From Planctomycetota bacterium (lineage in GTDB: Bacteria; Planctomycetota; Phycisphaerae; Phycisphaerales; UBA1924): a stretch of 6,337 bases of DNA. Shown here in pieces: positions 1 through 5,477 of this stretch. A program made the position numbers and the translations under genes. Every line of letters begins with the position of its first letter. Within the stretch, counting starts at the first letter, position 1. The notes under the pieces were generated by a model. That model was given only the letters and a program-made list of their open reading frames with translations. It did no database searches and was not told the DNA's origin. The DNA lies in the NCBI GenBank assembly GCA_023429345.1, contig JAEYVB010000177.1:1-6337 (forward strand), given 5' to 3'.

Positions 1-686
1 TCTACGCCGGAGGCTTCTTCACCCCGGGCGCCGGCCAGCCCACGCACCACATGGCCCGCTGGGATGGCGCGCAGTGGCACCTCATCCCCCTCGGGGGCCC
101 TGCCTCGGTCGAGTCCATCGCCAGCTACCAGGGAAATGTGATCGCGGGCGGGCACGCTAGCTCCGGCGCGCCCTCCATCGCCCGCTGGGATGGAACGGCC
201 TGGCACGCGCTCGGGGGGGACGTGAACCAGACGGTGCGCGCCCTTCGGGTGCACGGCGGCGATCTGTATGTGGGCGGGTTTTTCACCGCCGCGGGCGGCC
301 AGCCCGCCTCCCGGATCGCGCGCTGGGACGGCCAGCAGTGGCACGCGCTGGGGAGCGGCATCACCAGCTCCGCCTGGCCTTCTGCCTATGTTGAGAGCCT
401 GGCATCGTTCGGCGGCAACGTCGTGGCGGGCGGGTTCTTCGACACGGCCGGGGGCGGCCCCTCGCTCAACTTCGCCCGCTGGGGCTGCGAAGCGGCGTCG
501 TGCTACGCCAACTGCGACGCCAGCGCCACCGCCCCCATCCTGAACGTCGCCGACTTCACCTGCTTCCTCCAGCGCTTCGCCGCGGGGGAGAGCTACGCCA
601 ACTGCGACGCCAGCACCGCGGCCCCCATCCTCAACGTCGCCGACTTCACCTGCTTCCTGCAGCAGTTCGCGGCCGGGTGCCCGTGA
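1..686 (+). CDS. Secreted WDG-repeat beta-propeller-like protein with C-terminal GC-type dockerin (5' partial)
   Basis: The frame is open from the left edge (first full codon at 3) and already reads YAGGFF...MARWDG, so the ATG at 51 is an internal Met and the true start is upstream. 227 residues are visible. Residues 1-165 hold four repeats of the form LY-x-GG-x-F-x-x-AGG...IARWDGxxWxxLG, typical of beta-propeller blades and resembling the delta-60/DUF5122-type repeats; that family link is by pattern only. The last repeat breaks its WDG motif: ARWGC, followed by SCYANC. Residues 168-227 are two 30-residue dockerin halves (exact 90-base period, TAC at 504 and 594), ending in AGCP. Six Cys lie in or just before the tail and could form three disulfides. 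It is a paralogue of the next gene, but its inter-strand loops are short (HGGDLY, YQGNV) and lack the DDGxG loops seen there. It is presumably exported, although the signal peptide is not visible. The ligand or enzymatic role is unknown. Confidence 0.9.
   Translation, partial: YAGGFFTPGAGQPTHHMARWDGAQWHLIPLGGPASVESIASYQGNVIAGGHASSGAPSIARWDGTAWHALGGDVNQTVRALRVHGGDLYVGGFFTAAGGQPASRIARWDGQQWHALGSGITSSAWPSAYVESLASFGGNVVAGGFFDTAGGGPSLNFARWGCEAASCYANCDASATAPILNVADFTCFLQRFAAGESYANCDASTAAPILNVADFTCFLQQFAAGCP
543..608 (+). repeat. 66-base exact repeat, copy A (first gene dockerin)
   Basis: From AACGTCGCCG to CAACTGCGAC the 66 bases are identical to the reverse complement of 6158-6223. The flanking bases on both sides (G542, G609) already differ. 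It covers the second part of dockerin half one and the start of half two. Confidence 0.85.
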
Positions 687-696
687 TCCAGCACAT

Positions 697-758
697 CCCG
701 CGGAGCGCGTCCGGGCCGACCATTCACCGCGTTCCGGCCGCCGCGGTCGCTCCGCGGG
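697..758. repeat. 11-bp perfect inverted repeat downstream of the first gene
   Basis: The arm CCCGCGGAGCG at 697-707 is the exact reverse complement of CGCTCCGCGGG at 748-758. The 40-base interior holds a further GGCCG (714-718) / CGGCC (735-739) pairing, so the RNA could fold into a two-tier hairpin starting 11 bases after the stop codon. There is no T-tract behind it, so it may be a transcript-stabilising or Rho-independent-like structure without a clear U-run. No gene is seen in 687-920. Confidence 0.5.
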
Positions 759-879
759 GCCTCCGCGCCCGAAATTCGGACGGCCCTGGCCCCGCCCCAA
801 CCATTCTCTCGCACTGAGGTGATCCCCCCGCCGCACACACAGCGCGGGGGGCGCCCGGGCCACGACAGGCCCCGGGGGG

Positions 880-895
880 TGTTGCACACGCAACA
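880..895 (+). other. Small hairpin in the 5' leader of the 809-residue propeller gene
   Basis: TGTTGC (880-885) and GCAACA (890-895) form a perfect 6-bp stem with the 4-base loop ACAC. It ends nine bases before the Shine-Dalgarno AGAAAGGA (905-912) of the gene starting at 921. With no T-run it is not a convincing terminator. A role in translation initiation or mRNA stability is possible but unproven. Confidence 0.35.
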
Positions 896-920
896 AGCAC
901 GAAGAGAAAGGACCGCGCCC

Positions 921-3350
921 ATGTCCCGTCACGCACTCGGCATCGCTTCCACCCTCGCCCTCGCCCAGGCCGCCCTGGCCCAGCCCTGCACTTTGGAGAT
1001 CTCAGACCGCTTCCCCAGCGCCGACCTCAATGGCGATGTGCAGTCCCTCGCCGTCTTCACCGACAGCCAGGGCCCCGCCCTCTACGCCGGCGGAGCCTTC
1101 CTCACCGCCGGCGGCAAGCCCGTCGGCCGCATTGCTCGCTGGCGCGGCCAGGCCTGGGAGGCGCTCGCCGCCGGCTTCAACAACACGGTCAACGCCGTCA
1201 CCGTCTTCGATGACGGCGCCGGCGGCGGGCCCGCCGTTTACGCCGCGGGCGCCTTCACCGGGTCGGGCGCCACGCCCATCCAGCGCATCGCTCGGTGGAA
1301 CGGCACTTCGTGGGTGCAGGTCGGCGGCGGCCTCGCAGCCCAGGTCAAGTCACTCGCCATCTTCGACGAAGACGGCGCCGGCCCCAACCCGCCGCGGCTC
1401 TTCGCCGGCGGCGACTTCACCAGCCTCGGCGGTAGCGGCGTCAACTCCGCCCTGCGCCTCGCCCGCTGGGATGGTGTCAGCTGGTCCGCCGTCTCCGGCG
1501 GCTGCGACGGCCCGGTCGAGACCCTCGCCATCCACAACGACGGCGCGGGCGATGCCCTCTACATCGGCGGCTCCTTCACCACCGCCGGCGGCGCCACCGT
1601 CAACCGCATCGCCAAGTACAACGGGGCGACCTTCTCCGCCCTCGGCTCCGGCGCGGCGGGAGCAATAACGGCCCTCGGCACGCACGACCCCGACGGTGCC
1701 GGCGGCGCTCCCGCCCAGCTCATCGCCGGCGGCGACTTCACATCCATCGGCGGCATCGGCGCGAGCCGCATCGCCCGCTGGGACGGCACGCAATGGCTCG
1801 CCATGGGCGACGGCCTCGACGGCGGCGTGAGACGCATCGCCGAGTACAACGACGGCCGCGGCCGGCTACTCTGGGTTGCGGGAACCTTCGCCAACGCCGG
1901 CGGCGCGCCCGCCGGGCGCATCGCCCTCTGGGACGGCCAGAACTGGAGCACGGTCTCCGACAACGCGTTCCTCAGCCCCGCCAACGACTTCATCCCCTTC
2001 AACGACGGCCGCGGCCAGCGGCTCTTCGTCGGCGGCGCCTTCGCCTCCGCCAGCGGCGTTTCCGCCAACCGCATCGCGACCTGGGACGGGCAGGACTGGT
2101 CCGGCCTGCACCGCGGCCCGGATCAGAGTGTCGAGGCCCTGGTCGAGCACGGGGGCTCGGTGTACCTCGCCGGCACGTTCGAGCGCGTGGACGCCATCGC
2201 GTCGCCGACGCTCGCCCGCTTCGATGGGATCAGCTTCTTCCCCATCACCGGGAACGTCCCCGCCGGCGACATCAACGCCATGGCGAGCTTCGACGACGGC
2301 TCCGGCCCCTCGCTGTTCATCGCCGGCGGCTTCACCACGGCCGGCAGCCTCACCGCCAATCGGATCGTCCGCTACAAGGACAACACCTTCACGCCCATCA
2401 TGGCCGGCATCAGCAACGGCGTGAACAACACCATCCACGCGATGATCGTCTGGAACGGGTCCCTCTACATCACCGGCACCTTCACCGCCGCGGGAATTAC
2501 GCCCGCCAGCCGCATCGCCCGCTGGGATGGCCAGGGGTGGACCGCCCTCGGCGCCGGCCTGAACAGCCCGGGCAGCGCGATGGCCGTCTTCAACGACGGC
2601 ACGGGCGAGGCCCTCTACGTCGGCGGATCCTTCACCGCCGCCGGCGGCATCACCGCCAACCGCCTGGCCCGGTGGGACGGTCAGCAGTGGAGCGCGGTGG
2701 GCGACGGCCTCAACGCCAACGTGAACGCGCTGGCGGTCTACAACGATGGCTCGCCCAGGCTCTACGTCGGCGGCTCTTTCCTCAGCGCCGGCGGCCAGAG
2801 CGCGAGCCGGATCGCCCGCTGGGATGGCTCCTCCTGGTCGGCGGTCGGGAGCGGCGTCAACAACACCGTGACCTCCCTGGCCGTGCACGACGGGGATGGC
2901 CCCGGCGGCGCCGGCCCGGAGCTCATCGTCGGCGGTTCCTTCAGCGCTGCGGGCGCGGTCACCGCCACCAGGCTGGCCCGCTGGAACGGCTCCGCGTGGT
3001 CCGCGCTCGGCTCCGCGGGCGCGGAGGGCGCCGACAACACCGTCCTCGCGCTCGCGTCCGTCGCGAGCGCCAACGCGCGGGGGCTCTACATCGGGGGCAC
3101 GTTCAACGCGGTGGGCGGCGTCTCCAGCTCGCGCTTCGCCCGCTGGGAATGCCAGCAGGGGCTCTGCTACGCCAACTGCGACGAGTCGGTCGCCGCGCCG
3201 ATCCTCAACGTCGCCGACTTCACCTGCTTCCTCCAGCGCTTCGCCGCCGGCCAGCCTTACGCCAACTGCGACGCCTCCACCGCCCAGCCCGTCCTGAACG
3301 TCGCCGACTTCACCTGCTTCCTGCAGCGGTTCGCGGCCGGTTGCCACTGA
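921..3350 (+). CDS. Secreted 14-repeat WDG beta-propeller-like protein with GC-type dockerin tail
   Basis: The start ATG at 921 is chosen because AGAAAGGA (905-912) sits 8 bases upstream and the product begins with a signal peptide: MSRH, a hydrophobic A/L stretch, then ALA|QPC with cleavage expected after residue 20. The frame is open back to a GTG at 819, but that would put 34 Pro/Arg-rich residues before the signal peptide. Of the 809 residues, about 54-745 carry 14 repeats of roughly 50 residues (LYxGGxFxxAGG, then RIARWDGxxWxxLGxG, then VxALAVxDDGxG). Fourteen would suit two seven-bladed propellers, which is inference. About ten inter-strand loops contain (D/N)DGxG-type acidic sequences that could bind calcium. 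The final repeat changes to ARWEC and runs into CYANC. Residues 750-809 are two dockerin halves (TAC at 3168 and 3258) ending GCH. The protein is presumably exported and anchored or docked by its tail; the substrate is unknown. It is a tandem paralogue of the preceding partial gene and is followed by a hairpin terminator. Confidence 0.92.
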   Translation: MSRHALGIASTLALAQAALAQPCTLEISDRFPSADLNGDVQSLAVFTDSQGPALYAGGAFLTAGGKPVGRIARWRGQAWEALAAGFNNTVNAVTVFDDGAGGGPAVYAAGAFTGSGATPIQRIARWNGTSWVQVGGGLAAQVKSLAIFDEDGAGPNPPRLFAGGDFTSLGGSGVNSALRLARWDGVSWSAVSGGCDGPVETLAIHNDGAGDALYIGGSFTTAGGATVNRIAKYNGATFSALGSGAAGAITALGTHDPDGAGGAPAQLIAGGDFTSIGGIGASRIARWDGTQWLAMGDGLDGGVRRIAEYNDGRGRLLWVAGTFANAGGAPAGRIALWDGQNWSTVSDNAFLSPANDFIPFNDGRGQRLFVGGAFASASGVSANRIATWDGQDWSGLHRGPDQSVEALVEHGGSVYLAGTFERVDAIASPTLARFDGISFFPITGNVPAGDINAMASFDDGSGPSLFIAGGFTTAGSLTANRIVRYKDNTFTPIMAGISNGVNNTIHAMIVWNGSLYITGTFTAAGITPASRIARWDGQGWTALGAGLNSPGSAMAVFNDGTGEALYVGGSFTAAGGITANRLARWDGQQWSAVGDGLNANVNALAVYNDGSPRLYVGGSFLSAGGQSASRIARWDGSSWSAVGSGVNNTVTSLAVHDGDGPGGAGPELIVGGSFSAAGAVTATRLARWNGSAWSALGSAGAEGADNTVLALASVASANARGLYIGGTFNAVGGVSSSRFARWECQQGLCYANCDESVAAPILNVADFTCFLQRFAAGQPYANCDASTAQPVLNVADFTCFLQRFAAGCH
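1080..3152 (+). repeat. Array of ~14 degenerate propeller repeats inside the 809-residue gene
   Basis: Counting the GG-x-F motif gives 14 copies (ALYAGGAF, AVYAAGAF, RLFAGGDF, ALYIGGSF, QLIAGGDF, LLWVAGTF, RLFVGGAF, SVYLAGTF, SLFIAGGF, SLYITGTF, ALYVGGSF, RLYVGGSF, ELIVGGSF, GLYIGGTF). Each is followed by an (I/L)A-R/K-W/Y-(D/N)G motif. Period is roughly 140-170 bases, varying with loop length. Copies 8 and 9 are the most divergent (LARFDG, IVRYKDN), close to the middle of the array. The repeat is of protein origin; DNA identity between copies is limited to short stretches such as ATCGCCCGCTGGGATGG. Confidence 0.85.
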
Positions 3351-3398
3351 CCATTCCGCGGCTCAAGCGCCGCCCGGTCGACCTTACCAACGATCCGT

Positions 3399-3427
3399 AG
3401 CACGGGGCATCCTGCCCGTGCTTTCTC
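3399..3427 (+). terminator. Intrinsic terminator after the 809-residue propeller gene
   Basis: AGCACGGG (3399-3406) pairs with CCCGTGCT (3415-3422). With one bulged G the stem extends by CA/TG to ten pairs around a TCC loop, and it is followed by TTCTCGT, giving CTTTCT at the stem base. It lies 49 bases after the TGA at 3348-3350. The stem is strong and the U-run short, as often seen in GC-rich genomes. Predicted by eye, without an energy calculation. Confidence 0.6.
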
Positions 3428-3436
3428 GTGCCACAA

Positions 3437-3511
3437 GCAGCCCGCGGCCCGTACGCCAACTGCGACCACAACACGATCGCGCCTGTGCTGAACGTGGCGG
3501 ACTTCACCTGA
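3437..3511 (+). pseudogene. Orphan, truncated GC-type dockerin half (gene remnant)
   Basis: In the frame with TAC at 3452, the DNA reads AARGPYANCDHNTIAPVLN followed by VADFT and then TGA at 3509-3511. This matches one 30-residue dockerin half up to its second conserved Cys. The expected TGC-TTC is replaced by TGA-TCG, and after ACCTG all similarity is lost (no CFLQxFAAG). No open frame with a start codon, signal peptide or catalytic domain leads into it, and the preceding AARGP resembles the AAGQP/AAGES linker that normally precedes a second half. It starts just 15 bases after the terminator of the upstream gene. It looks like the scar of a deleted or recombined dockerin gene. His and Asn at the variable positions (DHNT) differ from every other copy here, so it is not a fresh duplicate of a neighbour. 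Confidence 0.75.
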
Positions 3512-3527
3512 TCGGGCTTTGGTCGCG

Positions 3528-3549
3528 GGGCGCCCTCCATGGGGTGCCC
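3528..3549. other. Hairpin-forming sequence downstream of the dockerin remnant
   Basis: GGGCGCCC (3528-3535) can pair with GGGTGCCC (3542-3549), eight pairs with one G-T/G-U wobble around a six-base loop. The sequence then runs CTCCATTTCAG, which is too poor in T for a confident terminator. It could be the leftover terminator of the deleted gene whose dockerin fragment lies just upstream. Confidence 0.3.
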
Positions 3550-3584
3550 GCTCCATTTCAGCGCCGGACCCGTGGGTGCCGCGA

Positions 3585-3620
3585 GATTCGGCTGGCATGA
3601 AACCCGAATCCAAGTATGCT
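3585..3620 (+). promoter_or_regulatory. Candidate promoter with flanking 7-bp inverted repeat
   Basis: CTGGCA (3592-3597) and TATGCT (3615-3620), 17 bases apart, each match four of six positions of the sigma-70 -35 and -10 boxes. The -35 lies between GATTCGG (3585-3591) and CCGAATC (3604-3610), an exact 7-bp inverted repeat with a 12-base gap that could be an operator. A start near 3627 would leave a leader of about 60 bases before the ATG at 3689. This is the best candidate in the spacer but is only a by-eye match. Confidence 0.35.
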
Positions 3621-3676
3621 GCGCCCTCCCCCCGCTCTCGCCGCACTCGCCGGCACGGGAGGAGTGTTCAACCGGC

Positions 3677-3724
3677 AGGAGCAGAGAGATGAAGCGGAAC
3701 AACCGGACAACGAACCGACGGTGA
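3677..3724 (+). other. Shine-Dalgarno plus 11-codon basic ORF (MKRNNRTTNRR) overlapping the next start as TGATG
   Basis: AGGAG (3677-3681) lies seven bases before the ATG at 3689, the best ribosome binding site in this spacer. The ATG opens MKRNNRTTNRR and stops at TGA 3722-3724, whose last base is the A of the ATG at 3724-3726. The peptide looks like the charged n-region of a signal peptide, and the hydrophobic rest of one (AAVAGVLGAAAAGASA) follows at once in another frame. Restoring one base near 3718 would fuse them as MKRNNRTTNR-T-V-MAAVAG. Either this is a one-base frameshift (mutation or sequence error), or a true leader ORF coupled to the main gene by stop-start overlap. Confidence 0.65.
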
Positions 3725-4626
3725 TGGCGGCGGTGGCCGGGGTTCTCGGCGCGGCCGCGGCCGGCGCATCGGCCCAGACGCTCTACGCACTCCAAGGCAA
3801 TATCTCCCCCTCCCTCTACACCCTCGACCTGGCCGGCACCGTGCTGAACTCCGCCGCGGTCACCGGCCACGAGGCGCTCTTCGGGGGTCTCGCGGCCGAT
3901 CTCAACGGGGACCTCTGGTCGATCGACGGGTACAACGACGGCGAGTCGGACCGCACTTTCCGCATCGACCCCGTCACGGGCGCGGGCACGGTCGTCGGTC
4001 CCACCGGGTTCAACTGGAACTTCCGGACCGTCCACGTGCACCCCGGCACCGGCGTCCTCTACGGCGCCCGCGACAACCAGTACTTCACGATCGACACGAG
4101 CACCGGCGCCGCGACGCTCATCGCGAACATGTCCGGGGCCGGCCTCGGCCAGATCACCGCGATGGCGATCAACAGCGCCGGCCAGGCGTACATCACCAAC
4201 ATCGCGGGCGTGGACCTTTTCTCGCTGGACCTGGCCACGGGCGCGACGACGCTCATCGGGACCATCGGCGGGCCGAACAACTGGTACAACGACCTCGCGT
4301 TCGACGAGAACGATGTGCTCTACGGCGCGCGGCTCAACGGCGGCGTCTACCAGATCGATACCTCGAGCGCCACGGAGACGTTCCTGTTCTTCGGGAACTA
4401 CACCGGCCTCGCCTTCGACCTCGGCGGCGGGACCGGGTCGTGCTACGCCAACTGCGACGAGAGCACGAACACCCCCATCCTCAACGTCGCCGACTTCACC
4501 TGCTTCCTCCAGCGTTTCGCGGCGGGGGAGAGCTACGCCAACTGCGACCAGAGCACCGCGGCGCCGGTCCTGAACGTCGCCGATTTCACCTGCTTCCTCC
4601 AGGAGTTCGCCGCCGGGTGCCCGTGA
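3724..4626 (+). CDS. Secreted LYxID-repeat beta-propeller-like protein with GC-type dockerin tail; 5' end probably frameshifted
   Basis: From ATG 3724 the product has 300 residues: a hydrophobic signal region ending GASA|QT (cleavage after residue 17), about 215 residues of propeller-like repeats, and two dockerin halves at 241-300 (TAC at 4444 and 4534) ending AGCP. The repeats follow the pattern (L/V/T)(Y/F/W)xID-x-x-TGxxTxIG: LYTLDLAG, LWSIDGYN, FRIDPVTGAGTVVG, FTIDTSTGAATLI, FSLDLATGATTLIG, YQIDTSSATE. This is the style of bacterial NHL/DUF4394-like propellers; no catalytic motif is visible. ATG 3724 has no Shine-Dalgarno and its signal peptide lacks a positive n-region. Both are supplied in another frame by the ATG at 3689, so the ancestral protein was probably 312 residues from 3689. 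The frame is open back to 3616, but that N-terminus is Pro/Glu/Arg-rich and implausible. It is presumably exported; its function is unknown. Confidence 0.85.
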   Translation: MAAVAGVLGAAAAGASAQTLYALQGNISPSLYTLDLAGTVLNSAAVTGHEALFGGLAADLNGDLWSIDGYNDGESDRTFRIDPVTGAGTVVGPTGFNWNFRTVHVHPGTGVLYGARDNQYFTIDTSTGAATLIANMSGAGLGQITAMAINSAGQAYITNIAGVDLFSLDLATGATTLIGTIGGPNNWYNDLAFDENDVLYGARLNGGVYQIDTSSATETFLFFGNYTGLAFDLGGGTGSCYANCDESTNTPILNVADFTCFLQRFAAGESYANCDQSTAAPVLNVADFTCFLQEFAAGCP

Positions 4627-4669
4627 ATGGGGCCCCGCGGCGGCGGACATCGGGCGGCGTGTTAAAGCC

Positions 4670-4686
4670 GCTCAATCCGGTTGAGC
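4670..4686. other. Hairpin downstream of the LYxID-repeat gene
   Basis: GCTCAA (4670-4675) and TTGAGC (4681-4686) form a six-pair stem around TCCGG, 43 bases after the TGA at 4624-4626. There is no T-run on the plus strand. It may end the upstream transcript weakly or stabilise its 3' end. TTGAGC could also serve as a -35 box, with TCGAAT at 4704-4709 (17-base spacing, four of six in each box) for the MEDS gene. I rate that promoter reading as weak. Confidence 0.3.
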
Positions 4687-4816
4687 CCGCCGCTCCCCGC
4701 GCCTCGAATGCGATGTGAGCCCCGGCACACGACATCTTCACGACACGCTCAGCACTCCGGCGCAACTTCCGCCCGGGGATGCGGCGACCGGCACCCCGCG
4801 GGGGGAGAACGCGGAC

Positions 4817-5404
4817 ATGTACGCGGCGACACGGACGCTCTTCGACTGGGCGAGCATCGAGGCCGGGGACCACTTCGTTCATTTTTACGACGAGGACGAT
4901 GCCTTCAACGAGATGCTGCGGGGGTATTGCGCGACCGGCCTCCGCCGCGGCGAGACCACGCTCGTGATCGCTACTGGCGCTCGCCTAGCCGCGCTGCGGA
5001 AGTCGCTCAGCGCCGACGGCGATATGGACGGCGCGATCCGGTTCAAACGATACGTGCCGCTGGACGCCGACGAGGTGCTCTCCCGCTTTATGGTGGATGG
5101 GAAGCCATGCCTCGATCGGTTTCAAAGGGTCATGCAGGAGATCCTCCGGCCGGGCCGGGTCGAGGGGCGGCGGGTGCGGGCCTTCGGAGAGATGGTCGCC
5201 CGGCTCTGGGAACGCGGCGAAACGGAGGCCGCCATCCAGCTGGAAGCACTCTGGAACGAGGTCACCGATCGGCACAAGCTCATGCTCTTCTGCGCGTACC
5301 CCAGGCGGCTCTTCGCCGGGGGCCGCCTCGCCGACCGGGAGGGCTTGGAGCGGATCTGCCGGTGCCACACCCACGTGCTGCCCGCCGATATGAACGCCGC
5401 TTGA
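4817..5404 (+). CDS. Stand-alone MEDS-domain (DcmR sensory domain) protein
   Basis: The start ATG at 4817 is chosen because GGGGGAGAA (4801-4808) lies eight bases upstream and the MEDS homology begins soon after; an upstream in-frame GTG at 4715 would add 34 low-complexity residues. The 195-residue product spans one MEDS domain almost end to end: HFVHFYDED at 19-27, the strand GETTLVIAT at 45-53, an (FGEM)VARLWERG helix near 123-134, LEALWNEV at 143-149, LMLFCAYP at 155-162, and a C-terminal CRCHTHVLP at 181-189. MEDS domains (named for methanogen/methylotroph DcmR sensors) usually sit in front of histidine kinase or other output domains. Here no kinase, HTH or receiver is attached, and no signal peptide or dockerin is present, so it should act in the cytoplasm, perhaps as a partner-dependent sensor. 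Cys at 38, 98, 159, 181 and 183 are candidate redox or ligand residues (inference). It is the only non-exported product in the window; no kinase partner is seen nearby. Confidence 0.85.
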   Translation: MYAATRTLFDWASIEAGDHFVHFYDEDDAFNEMLRGYCATGLRRGETTLVIATGARLAALRKSLSADGDMDGAIRFKRYVPLDADEVLSRFMVDGKPCLDRFQRVMQEILRPGRVEGRRVRAFGEMVARLWERGETEAAIQLEALWNEVTDRHKLMLFCAYPRRLFAGGRLADREGLERICRCHTHVLPADMNAA

Positions 5405-5417
5405 GGGACAGATTTGC

Positions 5418-5446
5418 TTGGTGGCCGCGGGGCGGCGCGGTATAAC
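5418..5446 (+). promoter_or_regulatory. Sigma-70-like promoter for the small Ig-like dockerin gene
   Basis: TTGGTG (5418-5423) and TATAAC (5441-5446) are separated by exactly 17 bases. TATAAC matches five of six consensus positions and stands out in very GC-rich DNA. Transcription from about 5453 would give a leader of about 25 bases with the GGAGGT site, and implies that this gene is expressed separately from the MEDS gene ending at 5404. Confidence 0.55.
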
Positions 5447-5477
5447 GCGGACGTCTGGGGAACTTCCGGAGGTCCCG

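Noticed and set aside
504..683. 90-base tandem repeats as a CRISPR array or non-coding satellite
   Set aside because: The repeats come in pairs at gene ends, stay in frame, vary mainly at wobble positions and encode conserved Cys/Asn/Asp residues, so they are protein modules.
769..779. CCGAA-A-TTCGG near-palindrome in the first spacer
   Set aside because: It is short, with a one-base centre, has no promoter nearby and is too likely by chance to call a site.
819..920. GTG start at 819 as N-terminal extension of the 809-residue protein
   Set aside because: It would put 34 charged and Pro-rich residues before a normal signal peptide. ATG 921 has its own well-spaced Shine-Dalgarno.
1866..3347. 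493-codon open frame on the minus strand opposite the 809-residue gene
   Set aside because: It is the antisense shadow of GC-rich repeat coding DNA. The product is Gly/Ala/Arg/Glu low-complexity with no domain, signal or ribosome site, while the plus frame has clear motifs.
1793..3400. 535-codon plus-strand frame overlapping the propeller gene
   Set aside because: The product is Arg/Pro/His-rich and repetitive, an out-of-frame reading of the WDG repeats and the dockerin.
3616..3723. ATG at 3616 as the start of the LYxID-repeat protein
   Set aside because: It lies within the candidate -10 box, gives a Pro/Glu/Arg-rich N-terminus before the hydrophobic segment and has no ribosome site, unlike ATG 3689.
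3310..4650. 446-codon minus-strand open frame spanning the spacer and the LYxID gene
   Set aside because: Its openness follows from codon bias of the plus-strand gene. It reads antisense dockerin sequence (EAGEVGDV) and spans the terminator; no independent support.
4715..4816. GTG start at 4715 for the MEDS gene
   Set aside because: The added residues are low complexity and lie outside the domain; GGGGGAGAA in front of ATG 4817 is the better initiation site.
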